This document shows positions 9,547 through 18,426 of a stretch of 64,000 nucleotides of DNA, in pieces. The translations under genes and the position numbers were made by a program. The stretch spans positions 1 through 64,000 of the forward strand of contig JADJCH010000025.1 in the NCBI GenBank assembly GCA_016703325.1. Direction: 5' to 3'. Each line of letters starts with the position of its first letter. The stretch's first letter is position 1. The stretch comes from Burkholderiales bacterium. Lineage in GTDB: Bacteria; Pseudomonadota; Gammaproteobacteria; Burkholderiales; Burkholderiaceae_C. The notes under the pieces are model-generated. The model was not told the origin of the DNA. It worked only from the letters and a program-made list of their open reading frames with translations, and ran no database searches.

Positions 9547-10166
9547 GCCTGATCCCCAAACGCGGCACGGTATACGTGGTGGATGACGATGAAGCGGTGA
9601 GGGACTCACTGCAGTGGCTGCTGGAGGGCAAGGACTACCGGGTCAAGTGTTTCGATTCGGCCGAGGCCTTTCTGTCGCGCTTCGACCCCCGCGAGGTGGC
9701 CTGCCTGATCGCCGACATCCGCATGGACGGCATGAGCGGCCTGGAGCTGCAGGACCGCCTGCTGGAGCGCAAGAGCCCGCTGCCCATCGTCTTCATCACC
9801 GGCCATGGCGACGTGCCGATGGCGGTGAACACGATGAAGAAGGGTGCGGAGGACTTCATCGAGAAGCCCTTCAAGGAAGACGAACTGGTGGCCCTGGTGG
9901 AGCGCATGCTCGAGCGGGCCCGCAGCGCCTTCTCGCACCACCAGGAGCAGATCAGCCGCGACGCGCTGCTGGCGCGACTGACCACCCGCGAGGCCCAGGT
10001 GCTGGAGCGTATCGTGGCCGGCCGGCTGAACAAGCAGATCGCCGACGACCTGGGCATCAGCATCAAGACGGTGGAGGCGCACCGCGCCAACATCATGGAA
10101 AAGCTCAACGCAAACACTGTGGCCGATCTGCTCAAGATCGCCCTGGGCGCCCAGGCCAAAACCTGA
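9543..10166 (+). CDS. FixJ/LuxR-type response regulator
   Basis: Response regulator of 207 residues. The receiver domain has the acidic pair VVDDDEA, the phospho-acceptor in LIADIRMDG, a threonine in FITGHGD and the lysine in EKPFKED. The C-terminal LuxR helix-turn-helix reads LTTREAQVLERI and NKQIADDLGISIKTVEAHR. Its ATG overlaps the kinase stop codon (ATGA), so the two are translationally coupled partners. The FixJ/DctR/TtrR group activates promoters for respiratory or dicarboxylate genes. Targets here are unknown; the adjacent aceE promoter is the obvious candidate. Confidence 0.9.
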   Translation: MSLIPKRGTVYVVDDDEAVRDSLQWLLEGKDYRVKCFDSAEAFLSRFDPREVACLIADIRMDGMSGLELQDRLLERKSPLPIVFITGHGDVPMAVNTMKKGAEDFIEKPFKEDELVALVERMLERARSAFSHHQEQISRDALLARLTTREAQVLERIVAGRLNKQIADDLGISIKTVEAHRANIMEKLNANTVADLLKIALGAQAKT

Positions 10167-10185
10167 GCGACCGTTCACACACCCG

Positions 10186-10210
10186 GGCCGCTGCGATCAG
10201 CGGCCTTTTT
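10186..10210 (+). terminator. Intrinsic terminator after the two-component operon
   Basis: ggccgct (10186-10192) pairs with agcggcc (10199-10205) and is followed directly by five T residues. It lies 19 bases after the regulator stop and separates it from folD. Confidence 0.85.
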
Positions 10211-10252
10211 GCTTTTCAGACGCACCCTGCTCCGCAACGAAGGAAGCCCACC

Positions 10253-11104
10253 ATGACCGCCCAGCTCATCGACGGCAACGCCCTGTCCAAGCAGATCCGC
10301 GCGGAGGTGGCGCAGCGCGCCGCCGCGCTCACGGCCCGCGGCGTCAAGCCCGGACTCGCGGTGATCCTGGTCGGCGACAACCCGGCCAGCCAGGTCTATG
10401 TGCGCAACAAGGTCAAGGCCTGCGAGGACGGCGGCCTGCACTCGGTGCTGGAGAAGTACGACGCCGCCATGACCGAGGCCGAGCTGCTGGCACGCATCGA
10501 CGCGCTGAACAACGACCCGGCCATCCACGGCATCCTGGTGCAGCTGCCGTTGCCGAAACACATCGACGACCACAAGGTGATCGAGGCCATCTCCCCGGCC
10601 AAGGATGTGGACGGCTTTCACGTCTCCTCGGCCGGTGCGCTGATGGTCGGCGAGGTGGGCTTCAAGGCCTGCACGCCCTACGGCTGCATGAAGATGTTGG
10701 AAAGCATCGGCATGAAGGACCTGCGCGGCAAACACGCCGTGGTGATCGGGCGCAGCAACATCGTCGGCAAGCCGATGGCGATGATGCTGCTGGCCGCCAA
10801 CGCCACCGTGACCATCTGCCACAGCGGCACGGCCGACCTGGGGGCGATGACCCGGCAGGCCGACATCGTGGTGGCGGCGGTGGGCAAACGCGACGTGCTG
10901 ACCGCCGACAGGGTCAAGCCCGGCGCGGTGGTGATCGACGTGGGCATGAACCGCAACGACGAAGGCAAGCTCTGCGGCGACGTGGACTTCGCCGGCGTGA
11001 AGGAAGTCGCCGGCTGGATCACCCCGGTGCCCGGTGGGGTCGGCCCGATGACCATCACAATGCTGCTGGTCAACACGATCGAAGCTGCCGAGCGCTGCGC
11101 ATGA
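10253..11104 (+). CDS. folD: Methylenetetrahydrofolate dehydrogenase / methenyltetrahydrofolate cyclohydrolase
   Basis: Bifunctional cytoplasmic enzyme of one-carbon metabolism, converting 5,10-methylene-THF to 10-formyl-THF with NADP+. The protein has 283 residues, the standard length. Visible signatures are VGDNPASQVYVRNKVKACE with the catalytic lysine, QLPLPKHID, the substrate-binding KDVDGFH, the Rossmann segment VVIGRSNIVGKPMAMML and the C-terminal PVPGGVGPMT. The ATG at 10253 is preceded by aaggaag. Its last bases overlap the oligopeptidase gene by four bases, so the two are probably one operon. Confidence 0.97.
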   Translation: MTAQLIDGNALSKQIRAEVAQRAAALTARGVKPGLAVILVGDNPASQVYVRNKVKACEDGGLHSVLEKYDAAMTEAELLARIDALNNDPAIHGILVQLPLPKHIDDHKVIEAISPAKDVDGFHVSSAGALMVGEVGFKACTPYGCMKMLESIGMKDLRGKHAVVIGRSNIVGKPMAMMLLAANATVTICHSGTADLGAMTRQADIVVAAVGKRDVLTADRVKPGAVVIDVGMNRNDEGKLCGDVDFAGVKEVAGWITPVPGGVGPMTITMLLVNTIEAAERCA

Positions 11105-13170
11105 ACCCTTCTGCCGCCCTGAACGACCCGCTGCACAACGCTGCCAACCCCCTGCTGACCGGCGGACCGCTGCCCGCCTTCGACGCCATCCGCCCGGAGC
11201 ATGTCGGCCCCGCGATCGATGTCCTGCTGGCCGCGGCCGACCAGGCGCTGGAAGCCGCGGTCAGCGATGCAACGCCTGCGGACTTCGACGCGCTGTCGCG
11301 GGTCCTGTCGGTGGCCACCGAACGGCTGGGTTGTGCCTGGGGGGCGGTCAGCCATCTCAAGGGTGTGGCCGACACCGCGGACCTGCGTGCGGCCTACAAC
11401 GAGAACCTGCCCAAGGTCACCGAGTTCTACACCCGCCAGGGCGCCGACGAGCGGCTGTACGCCAAATACAAGGCCATTGCCGCCGGCCCCGCGGCGACCA
11501 CACTCAACGCCGCACGCCAGAAGGCACTGGCGCATTGGCTGCGCGACTTCGTGCTGTCCGGCGCCGAATTGCAGGGTGAGGCCAAGACCCGCTACGCACA
11601 GATCCAGGACGAGCTGGCGCGCCTGTCCCAGCAGTTCTCCGAGCATGTGCTGGACGCCACCGACGGCTTCTCCCTGGTGGTGGGGGCGGACCGCCTGGCC
11701 GGTGTGCCGGCCGATGTGCTCAGCTCGACCAAGACGGATGAAGGCCACAAGCTCACGCTGCACATGCCCGTCTACCTGCCGGTGATGCAGTACGCCGACG
11801 ACCGCGCGCTGCGCCGGCAGCTCTACACTGCCTACGTCACCCGTGCCTGCGAGACGGGCCCGGCCGAACGCGACAACACCGGGCTGATGGCACACATCCT
11901 GCGCCTGCGCCAGGAAGAGGCGAAGCTGCTGGGCTACGCCAGCTACGCCGAGGTGTCGCTGGTGCCGAAGATGGCGCGCGACCCGGCCGAGGTGATGCAT
12001 TTTCTGCGCGACCTGGCCGGCCGGGCACGCCCCTACGCCGAACGCGACCTGGCCGAGCTGCGCGAATACGCCCGCAGCGAGCTGGGCCTGGCCGACCTGC
12101 AGGCCTGGGACGTGCCCTACGCCAGCGAGAAACTCAAGGAGGCGCGTTACGCCTTCAGCGACCACGAGCTCAAGCAGTACTTCACCGAGCCGAAGGTGCT
12201 GGACGGCCTGTTCCGCATCATCGAGACGCTGTTCGAGGTGCGCATCGTGCCGGACAGCGCGCCGGTCTGGCACCCCTCGGTGCGCTTCTACCGCATCGAG
12301 CGGCCGGCACCTGTGGGTTCCGACGCTGCGCCGCAGGTGATCGCCCAGTTCTACCTGGATCCCTACGCCCGCCCTGGCAAGCGCCCCGGCGCCTGGATGG
12401 ACGACGTGCGCAGCCGCTGGCAGCGCCCGGACAGCGGCGCGCTGCAGATCCCGGTGGCGCACCTGGTGTGCAACTTCTCTGCGCCGGTGGACGGCAAACC
12501 CGCGCTGCTCACGCACGACGAGGTGCAGACGCTGTTCCACGAGTTCGGCCACGGCCTGCACCACATGCTCACGCAGGTGGCGGAGCTGGGCGTGTCCGGC
12601 ATCTCCGGTGTGGAGTGGGACGCGGTGGAGCTGCCCAGCCAGTTCATGGAGAACTTCTGCTGGGAGTGGGAGGTGCTGCAGCACATGACCGCCCACGTCG
12701 ACAGCGGCGCGCCGCTGCCGCGTGCGCTGTTCGACAAGATGATCGCGGCCAAGAACTTCCAGAGCGGCCTGATGACGCTGCGTCAGGTGGAGTTCGCCCT
12801 GTTCGACATGCGGCTGCACGCCGAGCCGGGCTCCGAGACCGATGTCCAGAAGGTGGTGGACGAGGTGCGGCGCGAGGTGGCGGTGCTGATCCCGCCGGCT
12901 TTCAACCGCTTCCAGCACACCTTCTCGCACATCTTCGCTGGCGGCTACGCCGCGGGCTACTACAGCTACAAGTGGGCCGAGGTGCTCAGCGCCGATGCCT
13001 GGAGCGCCTTCGAGGAGGAGGGCGTGCTCAATGCCGCCACCGGCCGGCGCTACCGCCGCGAGATCCTGGAGGCCGGCAGCGCGCGCGATGCGATCGACAA
13101 CTTCCGAGCCTTTCGCGGCCGCGAGCCCAGCATTGACGCGCTGCTGCGCCACCAGGGGATGGCCGGCTGA
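11101..13170 (+). CDS. prlC: Oligopeptidase A, M3-family zinc metallopeptidase
   Basis: Cytoplasmic thimet-like peptidase that degrades short peptides, including signal-peptide remnants. The length of 689 residues matches OpdA/PrlC (about 680). The zinc site HEFGH is at residues 480-484, within TLFHEFGHGLHHML. The third ligand region follows (GVEWDAVELPSQFMENF). The C-terminal part reads FSHIFAGGYAAGYYSYKWAEV, typical of the family substrate channel. The start codon overlaps the folD stop (ATGA). It ends convergently with the diguanylate cyclase gene. Confidence 0.96.
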   Translation: MNPSAALNDPLHNAANPLLTGGPLPAFDAIRPEHVGPAIDVLLAAADQALEAAVSDATPADFDALSRVLSVATERLGCAWGAVSHLKGVADTADLRAAYNENLPKVTEFYTRQGADERLYAKYKAIAAGPAATTLNAARQKALAHWLRDFVLSGAELQGEAKTRYAQIQDELARLSQQFSEHVLDATDGFSLVVGADRLAGVPADVLSSTKTDEGHKLTLHMPVYLPVMQYADDRALRRQLYTAYVTRACETGPAERDNTGLMAHILRLRQEEAKLLGYASYAEVSLVPKMARDPAEVMHFLRDLAGRARPYAERDLAELREYARSELGLADLQAWDVPYASEKLKEARYAFSDHELKQYFTEPKVLDGLFRIIETLFEVRIVPDSAPVWHPSVRFYRIERPAPVGSDAAPQVIAQFYLDPYARPGKRPGAWMDDVRSRWQRPDSGALQIPVAHLVCNFSAPVDGKPALLTHDEVQTLFHEFGHGLHHMLTQVAELGVSGISGVEWDAVELPSQFMENFCWEWEVLQHMTAHVDSGAPLPRALFDKMIAAKNFQSGLMTLRQVEFALFDMRLHAEPGSETDVQKVVDEVRREVAVLIPPAFNRFQHTFSHIFAGGYAAGYYSYKWAEVLSADAWSAFEEEGVLNAATGRRYRREILEAGSARDAIDNFRAFRGREPSIDALLRHQGMAG

Positions 13171-13236
13171 ATGTCCTGTTGAAGGAACGTCGGGGGCAGC
13201 CCGTGTGCCCCACTGCGCTACCCCAGGGGGTGCTCA

Positions 13237-13268
13237 CAAGGAAACGCCGGCCGCCCCAAGTTTCCTTG
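13237..13268. repeat. Perfect 9-bp inverted repeat in the prlC/cyclase convergent gap
   Basis: caaggaaac (13237-13245) is repeated inverted as gtttccttg (13260-13268) with a 14-base loop. Further GC-rich pairings follow in the flanking 13270-13305 stretch. It sits between two convergent genes and may act as a transcription barrier, although no T-tract follows. It resembles dispersed intergenic repeats of this bacterial group. Confidence 0.5.
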
Positions 13269-13313
13269 ACCCCCACGGGGGGCGGGCTGGGCGCAGCCCG
13301 GCCCTGGGGGCGC

Positions 13314-15716
13314 TCAGTACCGCGAGGTGGCCACCAGCGCGTCGGCGTGGAAGCAGAAGCGGTTGCGCCCCTGGCGTTTGGCCTGGTACATCGCCACATC
13401 GGCGTGGCGCATCAGCGTGTCCTCGTCGTCGCCGTCGTGCGGATGCACCGCAATGCCGATGCTGAAGGTGGTCGTCAGGGTGTGCTCACCCAGCGGGTAG
13501 GGTTGCGCCACCCGCTCCAGCAGGTGGGTGGCGGCGGTGCCGGCGTCCAGCGCTGAATCGATCTGCGGCAGCAGCACGACAAACTCGTCGCCGCCCAGGC
13601 GGCTGGCGGTGTCGGTGGCGCGCAGGCCGGCCACGATGCGCTGGGTCACCTGGCGCAGCAGCTCGTCGCCCACCGCATGGCCAAGCTCGTCGTTGACCTG
13701 CTTGAAGTGGTCCAGGTCCATGAACATCAGCGCGAACAGGTTGCCGTTGCGGCGCGACATCTGCAGACACTGCTGCAGGCGGTCGCGCAGCAGCAGGCGG
13801 TTGGGCAGCCCGGTCAGGGCGTCGTGCTGGGCCTGATGTGCCAGCTGCACCGCCATCGCGTGGGCCTGCGAGACGTCCTGAAAGGTCAGCACCGCGCCCA
13901 GCAACCGGCCATCGGCAGCGCGCAGCGGGGCCACCGATTCGCGGATCGGGTGCTCACCGCCGTCGCGGCTGCGCAGGATCACGGTGTGCGGCAGCGCCGG
14001 CCGGCTGCGCTGGTGCAGGCACAGCGCCACCGGGTCGGGCAGCTCGGTGCCGTTGTCAGGGTCCTGCCGCAAGAACGCCTCACCGTAGAGCCGGCCCTGC
14101 ACCTGCTCCAGCGTCCAGCCGGTCAGCGCGCTGGCCACCGGGTTCATGTAGTCGACGCGGCCGGCACGGTCGGTGGCGATCACCGCGTCGGCCACACTCT
14201 CCAGCACCACCCGGCTGCGTTCGTGCTCCAGCGCCAGCTGCTCGGCCAGGCGCTTGCGGGTGATGTCCTCCAGCACGGCGTGGATGCGCACCACCCGCCC
14301 GTCGGCATCACGTTCGCAGGTGGCCGACATCAACATGTCGAGCTGGCGGCCGTCGCGGCTGACCAGGCGGTACTCGATGTCACGGGCTTCACCCTGCGTC
14401 AGCAGGGTGTCCCGGTCGGGCCCGGCCGCCTGGCGCCGCGATGCGTCGTCCATGAAGTCGGTGATGGCACGGCCCAGCACGGCCTCGCGGGCATAACCCA
14501 GCCGTTCGAGCCAGAGGCTGCTGACGCTGATGATGCGACCGTCCGGACCGGTGGAAAACATCATGGCGGGGGTGCGCTCGTACAGCGCTCGCAGCCGCTC
14601 GCGGCTGTGGCGCAGGCACCAGTGGTGCTGTCGGGCCTCCGCCACAGCCGACGCCAGCAGCAGCGGCGGCACCAGAGACGCCAGCAGCGGGATGTACAGC
14701 AGCACCGTCTGCCAGTAGGAGGTCCAGGCCGGTGGGGCCACCAGCCCGAAGGCCAGCAGCAGGCCGGCGGTGAGCGAGACGGCCAGCACCAGCACGGTGA
14801 CCGCGGCATAGCGCAGCAGCACCGCCGCCAGCACCAGCGGCAGCCCCAGGTACACGAAGTGGAAGGGCAGCATCAGCAGCGCCACCATTCCCGTGCCCAC
14901 CGACATCATCAGCGCTGCCAGCAGATCGAAAGTCAACACATCGCGGCGCAACTGCGGCCAGGTGGACGACAGCACCGCCAGCCAGACCGGCAGCAACGAA
15001 ACCCAGCCGAGCAGCGAGGCCATGAACTCCAGCGGCCAGCCCGGCAGGGCGTTGTCCACACCGAGCAGCAACTGCAGCAGCGTCAGCAGGCTGGAGCCGG
15101 CCAGCGCGGGCACGAAGGCGCCGCGCACCAGCGCACGCCAGACGTGGCTGGGGCCGTCCTGCACCCGGCGGTACACGCTGCCCGAGCGCAGCAGCAGCAC
15201 CGACAGCACCGGTTCCAGCAGATGGGAGGGTAGTCGCAACAGGCTGTCGGCCAATGAGGGCTCCATCCAAGCGGACAGCCCGATCAGCACGAGCAGCTGT
15301 GTGGCAAGCAGCGACCACCAACGGCGCTGCGGGGCAAACAGCAGGAAGCCCGCCAGCCAGGCGTCGGCCATCCACATCACCGACATCTGGTCTGGCATGC
15401 GCGTCCAGCGCAGACTCAGCCAGCCCAGCAGCGCCGTGCCCAGAGCCAGCAGGCCTTGCACCTGCCAGGGGCGGCGCGCCAGCCAGACCAGCAGCTCGGC
15501 CTCCAGCACGGCAGGTGGTCGGTCGGAAGCGGCCGTACGTGAAGGCCGTGCGGCATCGGCGGGGCGGCCTGAAACCCGGCCTGCTTCCGCACTCGAGAGG
15601 GCCCCTGCGCCTGAAGCCGTGCCAGGGGGGGCAAAGCTGGAGAAGGGCAGGGAGCTGTGGATCAGCTCCAGGCCACTGGTGGGCGTGGAGCTGTCCATGG
15701 GTGGGGGCGCTGCCAT
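13314..15716 (-). CDS. Membrane diguanylate cyclase with two PAS domains
   Basis: Makes the second messenger c-di-GMP at the inner membrane. The 800-residue protein begins with a Pro/Ser-rich cytoplasmic tail (about 1-70). A multi-helix membrane domain resembling MASE1 follows (about 80-330). Two PAS domains come next (about 350-470 and 480-600; DGRIISVSSLWLERLGYARE and AGRVDYMNPVASALTGWTLE). The catalytic domain has HDALTGLPNRLLLRDRL and an intact active site RLGGDEFVVLLP. The inhibitory RxxD site (RATD) lies five residues before GGDEF, so product inhibition should work. I chose the ATG at 15716, with AGGAG upstream, because the previous gene ends at 15722. Likely co-transcribed with that solute-binding protein. 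Confidence 0.9.
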   Translation of the reverse strand: MAAPPPMDSSTPTSGLELIHSSLPFSSFAPPGTASGAGALSSAEAGRVSGRPADAARPSRTAASDRPPAVLEAELLVWLARRPWQVQGLLALGTALLGWLSLRWTRMPDQMSVMWMADAWLAGFLLFAPQRRWWSLLATQLLVLIGLSAWMEPSLADSLLRLPSHLLEPVLSVLLLRSGSVYRRVQDGPSHVWRALVRGAFVPALAGSSLLTLLQLLLGVDNALPGWPLEFMASLLGWVSLLPVWLAVLSSTWPQLRRDVLTFDLLAALMMSVGTGMVALLMLPFHFVYLGLPLVLAAVLLRYAAVTVLVLAVSLTAGLLLAFGLVAPPAWTSYWQTVLLYIPLLASLVPPLLLASAVAEARQHHWCLRHSRERLRALYERTPAMMFSTGPDGRIISVSSLWLERLGYAREAVLGRAITDFMDDASRRQAAGPDRDTLLTQGEARDIEYRLVSRDGRQLDMLMSATCERDADGRVVRIHAVLEDITRKRLAEQLALEHERSRVVLESVADAVIATDRAGRVDYMNPVASALTGWTLEQVQGRLYGEAFLRQDPDNGTELPDPVALCLHQRSRPALPHTVILRSRDGGEHPIRESVAPLRAADGRLLGAVLTFQDVSQAHAMAVQLAHQAQHDALTGLPNRLLLRDRLQQCLQMSRRNGNLFALMFMDLDHFKQVNDELGHAVGDELLRQVTQRIVAGLRATDTASRLGGDEFVVLLPQIDSALDAGTAATHLLERVAQPYPLGEHTLTTTFSIGIAVHPHDGDDEDTLMRHADVAMYQAKRQGRNRFCFHADALVATSRY

Positions 15717-15721
15717 CGCAG

Positions 15722-16756
15722 TCAACTCCTGGGGCTGAGCAGCGCCGAACGCTGCCGGCGGCGCAGCCACCACCAGCCCAGGGCGCCCAGAAGGGTGATC
15801 AGCGCCCCGATCCACTCCAGGGCCCTGCGAAGCGGGTCACGGGTCTCGGTGGCAGCCGGGCCGACCCAGCGGGTGAACAGGGTGTCCCGTTCGGCCAGGG
15901 GCCAGCGCATCAGTGCGCGGTCCAGCGCCAGCACCAGGTCGGGTCGATCGCGGCGCACGCCGAAGGCCAGGGCGTAGTCGAAACCGATGGGCCGCCCGGG
16001 GACCAGATCGCGCCAGCCCTCCCGGCCGATGATGAAGCGCGTGCTGGCCACGTCGGCCACCACCGCCTGCACTTCGCCACGCCGCAGGGCGGCCAGAGCC
16101 TGGGCGTCATCGTCCATCGGCACCCAGCGCACCTGCGGGTGGCGCAGTCGCAGGTAGCCTTCCACCGCATAGCCCCGCCCCACCGCCACGGGCTGGGCAC
16201 GCAGGCCCACCAGGTCGGTGGTGGGCTGTCCCTGCCGCTGCACCAGCACCGCCGGAACTGCAACGTACGGGCGGGTGAAATTCAGGTGGGCAGCGCGCTC
16301 CGGCGTCGGGCGCAGGGAGGTGATGAGGTCCACTTCTCCCCGCCGGGCGGCGGCGAGCTGGTCGGCCAGCGGGCGGGCCGGCTGCATCTCCAGTCGCCAA
16401 CCCAGCCAGGGTTGCAGCCGCTGCAGCAGTTCGATCGAGAGGCCCTGCACCTGGTTCTCGGCGTTGATGTAGACGAAGGGCCCATAGTCCCGTTCCGGAG
16501 CAACCCGCACCGTCTCGGTCGCCGGTGCAGCCGCCCCTGCGCCAGCGGTCGTGCCAGGCATCTCTGCCGTCAATGCGCCCGCCATCGCTCCTGCCACCGC
16601 GCCGGCCTGGGCCAGCAGTGCGGCTCCGGCGGCCAGCCAATCCGGATACCGGCAGCGCACGGCAGCCTGGGTCCGACGGTCCCACGGCCTTCCCTTGCCG
16701 AGTGTCACTGTGCTGATCACCTGCCGCCGGTCCTGATGAATCTGCGAGAGCGGCAT
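15722..16756 (-). CDS. Membrane-tethered solute-binding-like protein (SBP family 3)
   Basis: Periplasmic-binding-protein domain of the amino-acid type: VRVAPERDYGPFVYINAENQ, GLSIELLQRL, AARRGEVDLITSLRPTPERA and the lobe-closing GEVQAVVADVASTRFII. An N-terminal hydrophobic Ala/Gly stretch probably exports it. A C-terminal helix (ALEWIGALITLLGALGWWWL) followed by an arginine-rich tail anchors it in the membrane with no cytoplasmic output domain. No ABC permease or ATPase is nearby. The downstream diguanylate cyclase starts 5 bases after its stop, so it may supply ligand sensing to that enzyme. The start is uncertain: ATG at 16756 was chosen, but an in-frame ATG lies at 16843. Confidence 0.75.
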   Translation of the reverse strand: MPLSQIHQDRRQVISTVTLGKGRPWDRRTQAAVRCRYPDWLAAGAALLAQAGAVAGAMAGALTAEMPGTTAGAGAAAPATETVRVAPERDYGPFVYINAENQVQGLSIELLQRLQPWLGWRLEMQPARPLADQLAAARRGEVDLITSLRPTPERAAHLNFTRPYVAVPAVLVQRQGQPTTDLVGLRAQPVAVGRGYAVEGYLRLRHPQVRWVPMDDDAQALAALRRGEVQAVVADVASTRFIIGREGWRDLVPGRPIGFDYALAFGVRRDRPDLVLALDRALMRWPLAERDTLFTRWVGPAATETRDPLRRALEWIGALITLLGALGWWWLRRRQRSALLSPRS

Positions 16757-16903
16757 AGGATGACCTGCCCGCGCCCGGATGGCAACCCCGACCGACGCAG
16801 CCTCCGGGGATGGACTGCGGCCTTCGCGCAACAGCGGTACCAACCCTGCCGTTCGACCCAGGAGCCTCGTTTGCAGGAGGGTCGGTCGCAGCGCTTAGGG
16901 GGG

Positions 16904-17882
16904 TCAAGGGGGCAGGACCTGCGCGTCCCCCTCGTCGCCTTCGTCCGGCGAGGCTTCGTCCATCGCCTCGCGCAGCTTCAGCGCCCGGGCATAGACCGCC
17001 TTGCGCGGCTGCTCGCAGACCTGCCCCACCACGTCCACTGCCTGGCGCAGGGGCCAGGACCGGCAGCAGGGCCTGCAGCAGGCGGGTGGCGGTGAGCGGC
17101 ACCGGGGTGTCGGCCAGGGGCTCCTCAGCCGAGGCTGCCGCGGGGGCCGCTGCATGCAGGACCAGCACAAATTCGCCGCGGCGGCGGTCGGCGTCGGCCT
17201 GCAGCCAGGCTGGCAGGTCGGCTGCGGGCAGGGTGTGGATCTGTTCAAACTGCTTGGTCAGCTCCCTGCACAGGGTGACCCGGCGGGGGCCGAAGCGCTG
17301 TGCCAGCGCAATGGCCAGCGCTTCAATGCGGTGTGGGGATTCGAACAGCACGTTGCTCAGGCCGTCGGCCGTGTCCAGCCGGGCCAGGGCCTCCTCCCTC
17401 GCGCGGGTCTTGGGGGGCAGGAAGCCGACGAAGCGGAAGCCCTGCGCCTGCACGTCACCGGCTGCGCTCAGGGCGGTGACCACGCTGCTGGCCCCCGGCA
17501 GCGGCACCACGGCAGCACCGGCGGCGCGCACGGCGGCCACCAGCCGGGCACCGGGGTCGGAGATGGCGGGGGTGCCGGCATCGCTGAGGTAGGCCACCCG
17601 CTCGCCGCGCTGCAGCCGCTGCAGCACCTGAGCCGCGGCGGCGGCCTCGTTGTGCTCATGCACCGACAACAAGGGCCGGTGCAGCCCCAGTCTCTGCAGC
17701 AGCTGGCCGGTGACGCGGGTGTCCTCGCAGGCCACCGCATCGGCCAGACCCAGCAGGTGCAGCGCACGCAGGCTCAGGTCGGCCAGGTTGCCGATCGGGC
17801 TGGCCACGACGTAGAGTGTGGCCAGGGGCCAGCTCTGCGGGCCCGCCCATGCGGCCGCAGCCTGTTGAAGCTGGGTCGTCAG
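16904..17882 (-). CDS. rsmI: 16S rRNA 2'-O-methyltransferase RsmI (frameshift near C terminus; start uncertain)
   Basis: Methylates the 2'-hydroxyl of C1402 in 16S rRNA using S-adenosylmethionine. Family signatures are LYVVASPIGNLADLSLRAL, ACEDTRVTGQLL, SVHEHNE, ERVAYLSDAGTPAISDPG, PLPGASSVVTALS and FVGFLPPK. The frame shifts near 17046-17053; the conserved C-terminal helix-turn-helix (RQAVDVVGQVCEQPRKAVYA) is found in another frame and ends at 16904. Repaired length is about 325 residues. No ATG, GTG or TTG in frame lies where homologues start. I place the start at a CTG (17882); the only in-frame ATG is at 18068, which would overlap yraN. Divergence from yraN is the usual arrangement. Confidence 0.88.
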
Positions 17883-17931
17883 GGAGGCGGGAGGGGCAGA
17901 GGGGGTGATCGGGTTGGAGGAGGTGTCCAGG

Positions 17932-18351
17932 ATGTTCTCCAGGAAGGCCGCAGGCGATGGGGTCCCGGCGGGACACGCACCGACCGAACGCCAGCAGACC
18001 GGGCAGTCCGGCGAAGACCGCGCCCTCGCCCTGCTGCAGGGTCGGGGTTTGAAGCTGCTTGCCCGCAATTATCGAGTGGCGGGCGGCCCGTCGGCGCGCG
18101 GCGGTGAGGTGGACCTGATCCTGCGCGATCGCGACGGCACGCTGGTGTTCGTGGAAGTGAGGGTGCGTGCCGGGCGGGAGCAGGGCGGCGCGGCGGCCAG
18201 CATCGGCCCTGCCAAGCGGCGCCGCATCGTGTTTGCGGCGCAGCACTACCTGCTGCGCTGGCGCGGTCCCTGGCCGCCCTGCCGGTTCGACGTGGTGGCC
18301 ATCGATGCCGGCGAGCTCAGCTGGCTGCCGGCGGCCTTTGATGCGGGTTGA
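17932..18351 (+). CDS. yraN: YraN/UPF0102 family endonuclease-like protein
   Basis: Protein of 139 residues of the UPF0102 family, which has a Holliday-junction-resolvase-like nuclease fold; the biochemical role is not settled. It shows GEDRALALLQGRGLKLLARNYR, the acidic pair GGEVDLILRDRDGTLVFVEVR and AKRRRIVFAAQHYL, in the family order. The ATG at 17932 has GGAGGAGG upstream; an earlier ATG at 17905 lacks this. It heads a yraN-diaA-dolP series, a neighbourhood also seen in Escherichia coli, and is divergent from rsmI. The lpoA gene that lies in front of yraN in E. coli is absent here. Confidence 0.93.
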   Translation: MFSRKAAGDGVPAGHAPTERQQTGQSGEDRALALLQGRGLKLLARNYRVAGGPSARGGEVDLILRDRDGTLVFVEVRVRAGREQGGAAASIGPAKRRRIVFAAQHYLLRWRGPWPPCRFDVVAIDAGELSWLPAAFDAG

Positions 18352-18426
18352 GTTTCAACAGGCGAAGCCCCGCGCTGCCGACAGGTTGTAACGGACGGGC
18401 GAAGTGCGTCGAATATCATTCGCCGC

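Noticed and set aside
10678..13152. Long minus-strand open frame (824 codons) opposite folD and prlC
   Set aside because: Antisense shadow of two clearly recognised enzymes; no start signal and no recognisable motif.
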